Below are positions 17,406-26,773 of a stretch of 64,000 nucleotides of DNA, one piece after another. The notes under the pieces were generated by a model. The model was not told the origin of the DNA and ran no database searches. It saw only the letters and a program-made list of their open reading frames with translations. Position 1 is the first letter of the stretch, and each line of letters starts with the position of its first letter. The position numbers and the translations under genes were made by a program. This DNA is from Caldicellulosiruptor diazotrophicus (GTDB lineage Bacteria; Bacillota; Thermoanaerobacteria; Caldicellulosiruptorales; Caldicellulosiruptoraceae): NCBI RefSeq assembly GCF_017347585.1, contig NZ_AP024480.1, forward strand, positions 424,001 through 488,000, read 5' to 3'.

Positions 17406-17705
17406 TTAAATTTTAGCTGATACAAGCAGATTGCTTACCACTATAATCACAATTATAGCCAACGTTATAGCAAAGTATATCAAATCTTTTTCTATAAGGA
17501 ACATAAAAAGGGAGACAACAAGCCTTGCAAAAGGAGTCAGGAAAAGAATATAAAGCCCTGTTTTTATAATCAAGCTTCCTACAGAAATTTCTAGCACAAT
17601 GTGCAAAAAAAGTCCTGCACAGATAATAATTATACTAAGTAGCACTCCAGCTCTCAAAACAATACTTATTATATCTTCCATTGTTGCTGTTTTTCTATTT
17701 TCCAT
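17406..17705 (-). CDS. DUF1634 membrane protein
   Basis: 99 residues with three membrane segments: LRAGVLLSIIIICAGLFLHI, the LFLTPFARLVVSLFMFLIEKD region, and FAITLAIIVIIVVSNLLV. The FLTP...LFEKD pattern is that of DUF1634, which is usually encoded beside a TSUP exporter, as here (the upstream gene ends one base before). It is probably an accessory subunit of that transporter. Confidence 0.8.
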   Translation of the reverse strand: MENRKTATMEDIISIVLRAGVLLSIIIICAGLFLHIVLEISVGSLIIKTGLYILFLTPFARLVVSLFMFLIEKDLIYFAITLAIIVIIVVSNLLVSAKI

Positions 17706-18536
17706 CTAAAACAGCCCCTTTCTAATCATTTCAATTGAGGTATAAATTAAAATCAGGGCAAATGCTACGCGAAGGTACTTTGATTTTATGTAAGGCATGA
17801 GTCGCGCACCTATTGCAGAACCAACAAGTACACCAACTGCAACAGCCCCACATGCATCGTACACAATATCACCTCTTGCAAGATATATGCTAATACTGGC
17901 CAAGGCAGTCACACCCATCATGAAATTGCTTGTTGCAGTTGAGACTTTAAAAGGTAGTTTCATTATAGTATCAAGTGCTAAAACCTTGAAAATTCCGCTT
18001 CCGATACCCAAAAGACCAGAAAGTATTCCCGCAAATGTCATCATCAAAAAACCACCAGCAATATTTTGTGCACTGTATTCTATTTTTCTGTTTTGGATTT
18101 TGTCGAAGTAGTTTCCGTAAAGTTTAAGCTTTTTTGCCCATTTTGATATTTGAAGACTTGAAGATTTTGGTTTTTCATCCGACTTTCTATTTTTTATCAT
18201 CAAAAACGAATTGTATAAAAGCAGAATTCCAAATATGAGTGACAAAACTTTTGCAGACAAAATGCCACTCAAGATTGCTCCAAGTACACCCCCGATGACT
18301 GTTGCAAGCTGCAAGAACATTCCTATTCTAAGATGAGTAAGCCTATCTTTGACATAGGCAGATGCAGCACCAGACGATGTTGCAATAACTGATACAAGCC
18401 CGGCTGCTGCAGCTTGGTGCATATTGAACTTGAATACAATTGACAAAAAAGGGATGACAATGAGTCCCCCTCCAATTCCCAGAAGAGAACCTACAAATCC
18501 TGCAATAATTGACACACCAAATACTTCTGCAATCAT
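17706..18536 (-). CDS. TSUP (TauE/SafE) family exporter
   Basis: About 276 residues from the ATG at 18536 (MIAEVFGVSII), which is properly spaced behind AAAGGAG. In-frame ATGs at 18545 and 18566 are too close to or before that site. Two repeats of the family motif are seen, GSLLGIGGGLIVIPFL near the start and GLLGIGSGIFKV in the second half, with about eight membrane segments. TSUP proteins export sulfite, sulfoacetate or other small organosulfur and carboxylate anions. The substrate is not evident. It forms an operon with the DUF1634 gene. Confidence 0.85.
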   Translation of the reverse strand: MIAEVFGVSIIAGFVGSLLGIGGGLIVIPFLSIVFKFNMHQAAAAGLVSVIATSSGAASAYVKDRLTHLRIGMFLQLATVIGGVLGAILSGILSAKVLSLIFGILLLYNSFLMIKNRKSDEKPKSSSLQISKWAKKLKLYGNYFDKIQNRKIEYSAQNIAGGFLMMTFAGILSGLLGIGSGIFKVLALDTIMKLPFKVSTATSNFMMGVTALASISIYLARGDIVYDACGAVAVGVLVGSAIGARLMPYIKSKYLRVAFALILIYTSIEMIRKGLF

Positions 18537-18689
18537 TGTATTCATCTCCTTTGAAAGATTGTGCACTGTTTTGGATAAAAAATGTTGAATTGAATATTAT
18601 TATACCACAAATTTTAAATGGTCTGCCTATTTTCAAAGCAGATATTACAGAAGTAGAAAATTTAGTGTGTAGAAAAGTTAAAATAAAAA

Positions 18690-18781
18690 TGGCGGAGAGA
18701 GTGGGATTCGAACCCACGGCACCCTTTTGAGGGTGCGCACGATTTCGAGTCGTGTGCCTTCGACCACTCGGCCATCTCTCC
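18690..18781 (-). tRNA. tRNA-Ser (CGA)
   Basis: 92 bases on the minus strand, starting GGAGAGATGGCCGAGTGGTC. The anticodon loop is ACTCGAAAT (anticodon CGA). A long variable arm (GCACCCT...AGGGTGC) is typical of tRNA-Ser, followed by a T-loop GGGTTCGAATCCC and an encoded CCA. The acceptor stem GGAGAGA pairs with TCTCTCC. Confidence 0.97.
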
Positions 18782-18804
18782 GCCTTTTTCATTTTGCAAA
18801 ATCA

Positions 18805-18833
18805 ATTATAATTTATCTTATCAGCATTTTCAA
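18805..18833 (-). promoter_or_regulatory. Sigma-A promoter of tRNA-Ser
   Basis: On the minus strand: TTGAAA (18833-18828), a 17-base spacer, TATAAT (18810-18805), 24 bases before the tRNA. Confidence 0.7.
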
Positions 18834-18855
18834 GTCAAACTTTTTCATATTATAA

Positions 18856-18884
18856 TTGACAATTCCACAAAATAGAAGTAATAT
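18856..18884 (+). promoter_or_regulatory. Sigma-A promoter of the thioesterase-fhs unit
   Basis: TTGACA (18856-18861), a 17-base spacer, TAATAT (18879-18884), leaving a leader of about 100 bases. The leader showed no known riboswitch. Confidence 0.65.
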
Positions 18885-18989
18885 ATTTATTAAAGCATAT
18901 ATTGTGAACAAAATTGTGCACTACAACAGGATGTTTTGGATGGTGTCCGTAGAAGCCCAGAAGGTTCATTCAAAGGGAGGCGCATTTAA

Positions 18990-19388
18990 TTGAAAAAGCC
19001 AGAACTTCAAGTTGGACTTAAATTTGAGATCGATGAAGTAGTGAACGATAGTATGCTTGCTTCTCATTTTCAAAGTGGACTTTTGGATGTGTTTGCAACT
19101 CCTTCAATGATAGCGCTGATGGAAAAGGCAGCACTTCTTTGTGTAGAGAACTACTTGGAAGAAGGCTATACTACAGTTGGAAGCAAAGTAGATGTTTTGC
19201 ATTTAGCGCCCACTCCAAAGGGAATGAAAGTAAAAGCAGTTGCCCAGCTGATTGCCATTGAAGACAGAAAACTCACATTTAAAGTGGAGGCATACGACAG
19301 CTTTGAGAAGATTGGAGAAGGAGTTCACGAAAGGTTTATTGTAAATCGCGAAAAATTTTTAAACAAAACATATCAAAAGGTCAGGTGA
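18990..19388 (+). CDS. Thioesterase, FlK (fluoroacetyl-CoA thioesterase-like) family
   Basis: 132 residues from a TTG at 18990, ten bases after AAAGGGAGG. Hot-dog fold with FATPSMIALMEKAA (helix start with the FlK-type catalytic Thr/Glu region), the conserved TTVGSKVDVLHLAPTPKG and VEAYDSFEKIGEGVHERF. It hydrolyses a small acyl-CoA. Fluoroacetyl-CoA is the substrate of the founding member only, so a general acyl-CoA housekeeping role is more likely here. It is nine bases upstream of fhs and cotranscribed. Confidence 0.8.
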   Translation: MKKPELQVGLKFEIDEVVNDSMLASHFQSGLLDVFATPSMIALMEKAALLCVENYLEEGYTTVGSKVDVLHLAPTPKGMKVKAVAQLIAIEDRKLTFKVEAYDSFEKIGEGVHERFIVNREKFLNKTYQKVR

Positions 19389-19397
19389 AATCTACCT

Positions 19398-21056
19398 ATG
19401 AAAAGCATATCAAAAGTGCAGGAGACCTCCCTTGAGCCTATATCCAAGATTGCAGCGAAAATAGGACTTGACGATGAGGACATTGAACTTTATGGAAAGT
19501 ACAAGGCAAAAATCAGTTTGGATGTCTTCAAGAAAAAAGCACAAGTACAAGACGGCAAGGTTATTTTAGTAACGTCTATTAATCCAACGCCTTATGGAGA
19601 GGGAAAAACTACAACTGCAATTGGTCTTTCAATGGCAATAAATAGGCTAGGATTTAAATCTATTGTAACTTTAAGAGAACCCTCCTTAGGACCTTTTTTG
19701 GGTCTAAAAGGTGGGGCAACGGGTGGCGGTGCGTCTCAGATTTTGCCCTCAATTGATATAAACCTTCACTTTACTGGAGATATTCATGCTGTGACCTCTG
19801 CAAACAATCTTCTTTGTGCTGCCATTGATAATCATATTTATCATGGAAATAGCCTTGGAATAAATCCAAAGTCTATAACTATAAAAAGATCAATAGATAT
19901 GAATGATAGAAGTCTTCGGCATATAATAGTTGGACTATCTGACCAAAAAGGTGCTATAAGAGAAGATGGTTTTGTTATCTCTGTTGCTTCTGAAGTTATG
20001 GCAGTTTTGTGTCTTTCGATGAGCTATGATGATCTCAAAGAAAAACTCGGGAATATCTTGATAGGCTTTACTTATGACAAAAAACCTGTGTATGCCAAGG
20101 ATTTGAACGTCCATGGAAGCATGGCTCTTTTGTTAAAAGATGCACTGAAACCAAACCTTGTTCAAACTTCTGAAAATACTGCTGCAATCGTCCATGGTGG
20201 GCCGTTTGCAAACATTGCGCATGGTACAAATAGTATTGTTGCTACAAAGATTGCTCAAAAACTTGCTAATTATGTTGTTGTTGAAGCAGGTTTTGGTTCT
20301 GACTTGGGAGCAGAAAAATTTGTTAATATTGTTGCAAGAAAAACTGGAATATATCCGAACGCTGCTGTTTTAGTTGTGACAACAAAGGCTTTAAAACATC
20401 ATTCGAGGATTGAAGCAAATGGTGGGCTGCAAAGTGATGTAAAAACTATTCAAAAAGGACTTGAGAATTTAGAAAAGCATATTGAAAATCTTAAAATTAT
20501 GGGACTTGAGACAGTGGTAGCTTTAAATAAGTTTCCGGATGATACAGAGGAAGAGATTGAACTTGTCAGGTCTTTTTGTGAGCAAAAGGGTGTAGAATTT
20601 TCTGTATCTACTGCATATGCTAACGGGTCAGAAGGTGTGCTTGAGCTTGCTGAAAAGGTTATAGAGTTGAGCAATAAAAAAAGAAAGATTAACTTTGTTT
20701 ATGAGGACAGTGATTCTATTGAAGAAAAAATTAAAAAAGTTGCAACCATCATCTATGGGGCCAAAAATGTACAATTTTCTAAAGCAGCTTTGTCAAAACT
20801 TGAGCTTATAAAAAATCTCAAGACTGAACATTTTCCAATTTGTATGTCAAAAACTCAGTATTCACTTTCTGATGACCCAAAATTACTCGGGAAACCAAAA
20901 GATTTTATATTAAATGTTACAGACATAGAAATTAAAAATGGAGCTGGATTTATACTTGTCATGTGCGGTGATATAATTGCAATGCCGGGGCTTGGGAAAG
21001 ACTTTGCAGCTCTTCATCTTGACATAGACAGTAGCGGAAATCCAATTTTTAAATAA
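19398..21056 (+). CDS. fhs: Formate--tetrahydrofolate ligase
   Basis: 552 residues, the usual length for the family. The P-loop TPYGEGKTTTAIGLSMA is at about 62-78, followed by LREPSLGPFLGLKGGATGGG, DINLHFTGDIHAVTSANNLL and VAGFGSD-like VVEAGFGSDLGAEKF. It activates formate with ATP to 10-formyl-THF for purine and one-carbon metabolism. It follows the thioesterase in the same transcript. Confidence 0.96.
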   Translation: MKSISKVQETSLEPISKIAAKIGLDDEDIELYGKYKAKISLDVFKKKAQVQDGKVILVTSINPTPYGEGKTTTAIGLSMAINRLGFKSIVTLREPSLGPFLGLKGGATGGGASQILPSIDINLHFTGDIHAVTSANNLLCAAIDNHIYHGNSLGINPKSITIKRSIDMNDRSLRHIIVGLSDQKGAIREDGFVISVASEVMAVLCLSMSYDDLKEKLGNILIGFTYDKKPVYAKDLNVHGSMALLLKDALKPNLVQTSENTAAIVHGGPFANIAHGTNSIVATKIAQKLANYVVVEAGFGSDLGAEKFVNIVARKTGIYPNAAVLVVTTKALKHHSRIEANGGLQSDVKTIQKGLENLEKHIENLKIMGLETVVALNKFPDDTEEEIELVRSFCEQKGVEFSVSTAYANGSEGVLELAEKVIELSNKKRKINFVYEDSDSIEEKIKKVATIIYGAKNVQFSKAALSKLELIKNLKTEHFPICMSKTQYSLSDDPKLLGKPKDFILNVTDIEIKNGAGFILVMCGDIIAMPGLGKDFAALHLDIDSSGNPIFK

Positions 21057-21114
21057 TTCTTTTTTTAAGTTATGTATGTGCACAAAAATGTGTTCAGAAG
21101 GAGGTTGAAAAGAT

Positions 21115-22365
21115 ATGATTGACACAACAAAATTTTCACTTGCTGATTTTATGAAGAGTGAAGATAAAAATATTATGGAACTTGCAAAGGAATTCTGGGA
21201 GTACAAGGAAGATTATATCAGAAGAAGACATTATCAATACAGAAGAGTTTCACTCACAGGGTCTGGTCCAACCATGAAGATTATTGACCATTACACAGGA
21301 CAGGTTAAAGAGATGATAAACCTTGCATCAAACGACTACCTCAATCTTACAAAACATCCGAGAACAATCAAAGCAGGAATTGAAGCTATTAAAAAGTATG
21401 GAACAGGTGCTGGGTCTGTACCACTTCTTGGTGGAACACTTGACATTCATGTAGAGCTTGAGAAAAAACTTGCAAAGTTCAAAGGTTGTGAAGATGCTCT
21501 AATTTACACAAGCGGTTATGGTTCAAATCTGGGAACAATTTCGGCAATTCTACACGAAAAGGATGTTGCTATACTTGACATGTATGTTCACGCAAGCATA
21601 ATTGATGGGTGTAGAAACACAAATGTAGAGTTTTTCAGACACAACAATATGGATTCTTTGGAAAAAGTATTAAAAAAGGTTAAAGACAAGTACAACACAA
21701 AACTTGTCATAGTTGATGGTGTGTATTCTATGGATGGTGACATTGCCCCGCTTGACCAGATTGTTGAGATAGCACATGCTTATGGTGCGTTTGTCATGGT
21801 TGATGAAGCTCATGCCACAGGGGTGATTGGCAAAAACGGAAGAGGAACACCTGAACATTGCAACGTTGAGGGCAAGGTTGATATAGTTGCAGGAACTTTA
21901 TCAAAAGCGCTTGGTGCTGTTGGTGGATTTATCGCAACAAATAAAGAGCTTGTAAACTATCTGCACTTTTACTCAAGGGCATATATGTTTTCAACAGCAC
22001 CAACCCCACAGGCAACAGCTTCTTTAATTGAAGCGTTAAATGTTATTGAGGAAGAACCGGAGCTGCGACAAAGACTTTGGGACAATATCAGGTATTTTAG
22101 AGAAAACCTTTTAAAGCTTGGATTTAACCTTGGCAACCAGCAAACCGCTATCTTTCCAATAATTATTGGTGATGATTACAAGGTAAAAGAAATGTGCAGG
22201 GAGCTTCATGAAGCAGGGATATATGTAAATCCTGTATTTTATCCTGCTGTACCAAGAAGGCTTTCGCGAATTAGAATGTCTGTTACAGCTGGGCATACAA
22301 AAGAGCATCTTGATAGAACTTTAGATGTTCTTGAACACTTGGGCAAGAAATACGATATAATTTAA
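21115..22365 (+). CDS. Alpha-oxoamine synthase (glycine C-acetyltransferase/BioF-like)
   Basis: 416 residues, PLP fold type I. SNDYLNLTKHP and GTGAGSVPLLGGTLDIH are in the substrate region, VDEAHATGVIG carries the PLP-binding Asp, and the Schiff-base lysine is in AGTLSKALGAVGG. The family joins an acyl-CoA to an amino acid: Kbl (glycine/acetyl-CoA), BioF or serine palmitoyltransferase. No biotin genes are near. The following gene is a zinc dehydrogenase of the threonine-dehydrogenase superfamily, so threonine-to-glycine conversion is possible but unproven. About 45 residues precede the usual BioF start, more than in E. coli Kbl. Confidence 0.8.
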   Translation: MIDTTKFSLADFMKSEDKNIMELAKEFWEYKEDYIRRRHYQYRRVSLTGSGPTMKIIDHYTGQVKEMINLASNDYLNLTKHPRTIKAGIEAIKKYGTGAGSVPLLGGTLDIHVELEKKLAKFKGCEDALIYTSGYGSNLGTISAILHEKDVAILDMYVHASIIDGCRNTNVEFFRHNNMDSLEKVLKKVKDKYNTKLVIVDGVYSMDGDIAPLDQIVEIAHAYGAFVMVDEAHATGVIGKNGRGTPEHCNVEGKVDIVAGTLSKALGAVGGFIATNKELVNYLHFYSRAYMFSTAPTPQATASLIEALNVIEEEPELRQRLWDNIRYFRENLLKLGFNLGNQQTAIFPIIIGDDYKVKEMCRELHEAGIYVNPVFYPAVPRRLSRIRMSVTAGHTKEHLDRTLDVLEHLGKKYDII

Positions 22366-22382
22366 ATATGAGCTTTAAATTG

Positions 22383-22416
22383 TAAGAGGCTGCAATGGTT
22401 ACTGTGCAGCCTCTTA
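22383..22416 (+). terminator. Hairpin after the oxoamine synthase gene
   Basis: A perfect 12-bp stem, TAAGAGGCTGCA (22383-22394) with TGCAGCCTCTTA (22405-22416). The T-tract is poor (AAGTTTCTG), so it may be a leaky terminator before the dehydrogenase gene. Confidence 0.6.
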
Positions 22417-22458
22417 AAGTTTCTGACAAAATTTTTAAGAGAAAGGAGATAATGAAAA

Positions 22459-23676
22459 ATGAAAGCAGTTGTGTTTGATGCAAATGTTGCAAAGTACACA
22501 AGGGCTCTTTTACTTGGTAAAATTTCCAAGAAGTTTTATTACAATAGATTTTCGTGTATTGCGCTAAAAGAAATTCCCGAACCTGTTCTTCCCTCAGAAA
22601 ATTATGTAAAAATAAAAACTACATATGCAGGAATTTGTGGTTCTGACTTAAATCTCATATTTTTGCACGACTCACCCTCAACCTCACCTTTTGCTTCATT
22701 TCCTTTTGTCATAGGACATGAGAATCTTGGAGTGATAGTTGAAAAAGGAAAAGCTGTTTCTGAATTTGAAATAGGTGACAGAGTCATTGTTGACCCAGTG
22801 CTTGATTGTGATGCTCGAGAACTTCCAAGATGCCCGTCTTGTCAGGAAGAAGAATTTTCAACCTGTCTTAATATAACAGAAGGGAAGCTTTCACCTGGCA
22901 CAATTATGGGTGCGTGCAATACAACAGGCGGGTCGTGGGGTGAATATTTTGTTGCGCACAAATCGCAAGTTATAAAGGTACCTGCAACTGTAAAAGATGA
23001 AGAGGCAATTTTGATTGACCCATTAGCATCTGCTCTTCATCCTGTTATGAGAAATTTTCCAAAAGATAGCGAGAAGGTTTTGGTTTATGGAGCTGGTATA
23101 ATTGGTCTTTTGGTTATTTGGAGCTTGAGAAAGCTTGGAAGCTCAGCTGATATCACAGCCATTGCAAAATATGATTTTCAAGCAGATTTGGCAAAAGAGT
23201 TTGGGGCAAACACAGTGGTAAAGCCCAAAGAAGGGTATTTGGATGATTTGGCAAAAGTAACTTGCGCTAAAGTATATAAACCAATGATTGGTGATAAGGT
23301 GATACTTGGGGGATTTGATAAGGTATTTGACTGTGTAGGGACAGAAAGAACTATCAGAGACGGGATGTGGCTTACAAAACAGCGAGGAAGCTATATTCTT
23401 GTAGGGCTTGCCTCTGTTGTAAAACATTTAGATTTGACTCCTATTTGGTTTAAAGAACTAAACATCAGAGGAGCTTACTGTTACAGCACAGAAAATATAA
23501 ATGAATACAGAATGTCAACGTATCAGCTTGCAATGAGTCTTATTCAGCAGCACGGAATTCCATATCAGAAGCTTATTACTCATTATTTCAAACTTGAAGA
23601 TTATCAGAAAGCCATTGAAATTGCCTCATCAAAGGGTCGTGAAAAGAGTATAAAAGTTGTGTTTAGATTTTTGTGA
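22459..23676 (+). CDS. Zinc-dependent medium-chain alcohol/polyol dehydrogenase
   Basis: 405 residues. Catalytic zinc ligands are in YAGICGSDLN and VIGHENLG. Structural zinc cysteines are spread over CDARELPRCPSCQEEEFSTC. The Rossmann glycines are in VLVYGAGIIGLLV. This is the MDR superfamily (threonine, sorbitol or alcohol dehydrogenase). It is longer than the usual 340-350 residues, with extra sequence in the first 30 residues and around the structural zinc. GAAAGGAG precedes the start. The substrate is not identifiable; linkage to the upstream acyltransferase is by position only. Confidence 0.83.
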   Translation: MKAVVFDANVAKYTRALLLGKISKKFYYNRFSCIALKEIPEPVLPSENYVKIKTTYAGICGSDLNLIFLHDSPSTSPFASFPFVIGHENLGVIVEKGKAVSEFEIGDRVIVDPVLDCDARELPRCPSCQEEEFSTCLNITEGKLSPGTIMGACNTTGGSWGEYFVAHKSQVIKVPATVKDEEAILIDPLASALHPVMRNFPKDSEKVLVYGAGIIGLLVIWSLRKLGSSADITAIAKYDFQADLAKEFGANTVVKPKEGYLDDLAKVTCAKVYKPMIGDKVILGGFDKVFDCVGTERTIRDGMWLTKQRGSYILVGLASVVKHLDLTPIWFKELNIRGAYCYSTENINEYRMSTYQLAMSLIQQHGIPYQKLITHYFKLEDYQKAIEIASSKGREKSIKVVFRFL

Positions 23677-23846
23677 AATTTTACAATCAAAAAGTAGTTG
23701 CTAATACCGTTTGAGTAATATTAAAATTGAATTAACATACAGGTGTTTTGATAAAGAAAAACTAAGCTTTTTATGCATATACCTCAAAAATATGGGTATA
23801 TATTAAAAAGAATACAAGAAAGGGATTAGCAGTTGGTGAGAAGTTT

Positions 23847-24761
23847 ATGAAAGAAAAGTTTACGAGAGTGTATGGGATAGTTACGTTTACAGAGCTTTTG
23901 TTATTTTTTGGACTTGTTTTATATATTCAGTTTCAAACACGTACATATAATACAGTATCATGGATTTTGATTTGTATAAGTTTGAGTTTGATTGTGACTG
24001 TAGGATATGTTTTTGGGATTTTACCCATAATAAATGAATTTGGTGAACGAGTAAGAAAGGTAGAAAATATTTTAAAATCAATAGAGAATAGTTTTGAGTT
24101 TTTCAATGAGGATGGTAAAAAATTTGAAAGTGCTGTGCAAGCTTTAAAGAATAAATTTTATTTAATAAACGAAGAAAACGAGGCTGAAAACCAATTTATT
24201 TTTGATTACAGAGAAATGATAATAAGAAATATTCAACTTATATATGAAATAGCAGTTGAAAAAGAGCAAAAAGAAATTGAAGGGCTTGCAAGGTCACTTT
24301 TAGACACCTTAGAAGCAAGTGTATATTCAAACCGCATTTTTGTTCCGTTATGGTACGAGGTGACATTATTTCAAACAATTCTTTCTGGTTGTGTTTATTC
24401 ACTTAAGAACAATTTTGAAATAATTGTAAACTTCCACGACGATAGTTTGAAAGATAGATTTATACTTCATGGGACGCTGAGTTTTATTGCAAAACTTTTT
24501 ACTAGCTGTTCGGAAAGACAGCTTCCAATAAAAAGTGTAATACAGCTTTCAATATTTGAAATATCAGGAATGCTGAATATAAGAGTATATTACAATGATG
24601 TCATAAAAAATTATGAGAAGATTGAAGAGGTAATGAATGTTTTAAAAAACAGGTTTGCACTGTATTATCCTGAGGGTTCGTATTTGATAACATATTCAAC
24701 TGGTGACAATCATTTTGTGATTGAGATGACTTTGCCGGAGATAAAATCTTCTGAAACATAA
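23847..24761 (+). CDS. Membrane protein with histidine-kinase-like C-terminus, function unknown
   Basis: 304 residues. Two N-terminal membrane segments (about 9-30 and 38-60) are followed by a helical coiled stretch (about 65-150) and an alpha/beta C-terminal region resembling the dimerisation plus ATPase layout of LytS/NatK-type kinases. The expected N- and G-box residues (N..DNG, GxGL) are not visible, so it would be inactive or unrelated. It sits upstream of a LacI regulator gene on the same strand (about 107 bases apart). I do not recognise the family with confidence. Confidence 0.65.
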   Translation: MKEKFTRVYGIVTFTELLLFFGLVLYIQFQTRTYNTVSWILICISLSLIVTVGYVFGILPIINEFGERVRKVENILKSIENSFEFFNEDGKKFESAVQALKNKFYLINEENEAENQFIFDYREMIIRNIQLIYEIAVEKEQKEIEGLARSLLDTLEASVYSNRIFVPLWYEVTLFQTILSGCVYSLKNNFEIIVNFHDDSLKDRFILHGTLSFIAKLFTSCSERQLPIKSVIQLSIFEISGMLNIRVYYNDVIKNYEKIEEVMNVLKNRFALYYPEGSYLITYSTGDNHFVIEMTLPEIKSSET

Positions 24762-24868
24762 AAACAATCAAACTTGTCAGTATAATTTGCAATTTTTCAG
24801 AATATTTGGTATTATTGAAATTGAACTTTAAATGAATAAAGGTAAGAAAGAGTTGGGATGAGATTAAG

Positions 24869-25882
24869 ATGGTAACTATTAAAGACATAGCAAGGGAAGC
24901 AGGTGTTTCACCTTCCACAGTGTCAAGAGTGTTATCCGGAAAAGCAAAAATTTCTCCTGAGACAACAAAGAGAGTGATGGAAGCGATAAAGAAACTTGGA
25001 TATATCCCAAATGCAAGTGCGAAAAGTCTTGTTATGAAAAAGGCTTATTCGGTAGGCATTTTTATGCCAAGAAGGCTTGAGCAGATACTGACTTCTACGT
25101 TTTTTGACCAGGTTGTGTCTGGTATTTGCAGCTATATAAACAATACTGAATATGAAATAGTACTTTCGATTGTGCCTCCTGAAAAAGAAAAAGAAAGTTT
25201 AGAGAGGCTTATTAAAAGTAAAAAAGTTGATGGTTTTATACTTCTGACCTCACGTATAAACGACTATGCAATAAAATACTTGCGAAATCTAAAATTTCCT
25301 TTTGTGTTGATAGGGTCGCCTGACAAGGATAAGGACTATGTGAACTGGGTCGACAACGACAACAAAAAAGCTGCGTTTGACGCAACAGAGTATCTAATTC
25401 GGCTTGGACATACTCAAATAGGTTTTTTGGGTGGAATGGAAAATCTTGTTCTTACTCAAGATAGGCTTTCGGGTTACAAAAGTGCTCTTGCCAAATACAA
25501 AATTCCTGGGGAGAACCAATACATTATGTTTACTGAGTTTGATGAGCAAAGTTCTTATGAAAAGGCAAAACAGATGTTGCAGCTGAAAAACAGGCCAACG
25601 GCTATTGTATGTATTGACGAGGTTGTTGCATATGCGGCAATACGTGCTTGCAGGGAGCTTGACTTGAAAGTTGGGTATGACGTGTCTGTGATAGGGTTTA
25701 ATGAGTCAATTTTTTCGAAGCTATCCTCGCCAAGGTTGACAACCATCAATACCAATGTATTTTATTTAGGATACTATGCAGCTGAGATGTTAATAAAAGA
25801 ACTTGAAGAGCCCTACAAGACGTACAAAAGACTGATTGTTGAACACTCAATTATTGAGGGGGAGACCTGTAGAGCAATATAA
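24869..25882 (+). CDS. LacI-family transcriptional regulator
   Basis: 337 residues. The N-terminal helix-turn-helix TIKDIAREAGVSPSTVSRVLSG is followed by hinge helix ASAKSLVMKK and a sugar-binding core with SVIGFNESIFSKLSSPRLTTI. The effector pocket resembles MalR-type repressors, so an alpha-glucoside or other sugar is the likely ligand. The gene is followed 19 bases later by an esterase gene, its probable target and operon partner. Confidence 0.9.
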   Translation: MVTIKDIAREAGVSPSTVSRVLSGKAKISPETTKRVMEAIKKLGYIPNASAKSLVMKKAYSVGIFMPRRLEQILTSTFFDQVVSGICSYINNTEYEIVLSIVPPEKEKESLERLIKSKKVDGFILLTSRINDYAIKYLRNLKFPFVLIGSPDKDKDYVNWVDNDNKKAAFDATEYLIRLGHTQIGFLGGMENLVLTQDRLSGYKSALAKYKIPGENQYIMFTEFDEQSSYEKAKQMLQLKNRPTAIVCIDEVVAYAAIRACRELDLKVGYDVSVIGFNESIFSKLSSPRLTTINTNVFYLGYYAAEMLIKELEEPYKTYKRLIVEHSIIEGETCRAI

Positions 25883-25900
25883 AGCCAAGGGGGATTTTGA

Positions 25901-26659
25901 ATGCAAAAGCATGTTGAGATCAAAAACAAAATAGGTCAAGTGCTAAGAGGTTACTTGCATACACCTGAGGAATATGAGGGGAAAATTCCTGCTGTTGCTA
26001 TATTTCATGGATTTACAGGCAACAAAATGGAGCCTCATTTTATCTTTGTGAAACTTTCGCGACTTTTAGAGCAATATGGGATTGCAAGTGTGAGGTTTGA
26101 CTTTGCGGGCTCTGGCGAGTCAGACGGAGAGTTTTATGATATGACAGTTACGCGTGAGATTGACGATGCACGATGTATTTTAGAGTATCTATTTTCTCTT
26201 GACTTTGTTGACAAGCAGAAGATTTCAATAGTTGGACTTTCGCTTGGCGGTGCAATATCCTCTTACCTTGCTGGTGAGTATAAAGAAAAACTTTACAAGG
26301 TGATTCTGTGGGCACCTGCAGGCAATATGAAAGAGATTGCAAAAAATGTGGTTGAGACAAATCCAACAATCAAAGAGAAGGGATATGTTGATTTAGGTGG
26401 ACTTTTACTTTCTCAGGATTTTTATTACGACCTGCAAAAATATGATTTCTTTGAGGAAATAAAAAGATATCCTGGCAAGATTTTGATTTTGCATGGAACA
26501 AATGACCAAGCTGTACCTATCGAGGTTGGAAGAAAATATAAACAGATTTTAGGAGATAGGGCTGAACTTATTGAGATAGAAGGTGCTGACCACACATTTA
26601 ACAAGTATGAATGGGAAAGATTGGTGCTTGATAAAACGGTTGAGTTTTTAAAGGATTGA
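25901..26659 (+). CDS. Alpha/beta hydrolase, cinnamoyl/feruloyl-esterase-like
   Basis: 252 residues, ATG start 9 bases after AAGGGGGA. Oxyanion loop IFHGFTGNK, nucleophile serine in IVGLSLGGAISS, acid Asp in LHGTNDQAVP and histidine in GADHTFNKYEW form a complete triad. The RFDFAGSGESDG stretch is typical of the intracellular cinnamoyl-esterase group that acts on feruloyl or acyl side chains of plant polysaccharide fragments. No signal peptide. Cotranscribed with the LacI regulator and ended by a strong terminator. Confidence 0.82.
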   Translation: MQKHVEIKNKIGQVLRGYLHTPEEYEGKIPAVAIFHGFTGNKMEPHFIFVKLSRLLEQYGIASVRFDFAGSGESDGEFYDMTVTREIDDARCILEYLFSLDFVDKQKISIVGLSLGGAISSYLAGEYKEKLYKVILWAPAGNMKEIAKNVVETNPTIKEKGYVDLGGLLLSQDFYYDLQKYDFFEEIKRYPGKILILHGTNDQAVPIEVGRKYKQILGDRAELIEIEGADHTFNKYEWERLVLDKTVEFLKD

Positions 26660-26670
26660 TTTAAAATACA

Positions 26671-26706
26671 AAAGGGTGGACACTAAAAAAGTTTCCACCC
26701 TTTTTT
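26671..26706 (+). terminator. Terminator of the LacI-esterase operon
   Basis: AAAGGGTGGA (26671-26680) pairs with TCCACCCTTT (26694-26703), followed by a run of T. Confidence 0.88.
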
Positions 26707-26773
26707 GTCACCCATCTATTTTCAAATGAATATAATAGAATAAAGCCAGCTATTGTAAGAATATATTTATGAT

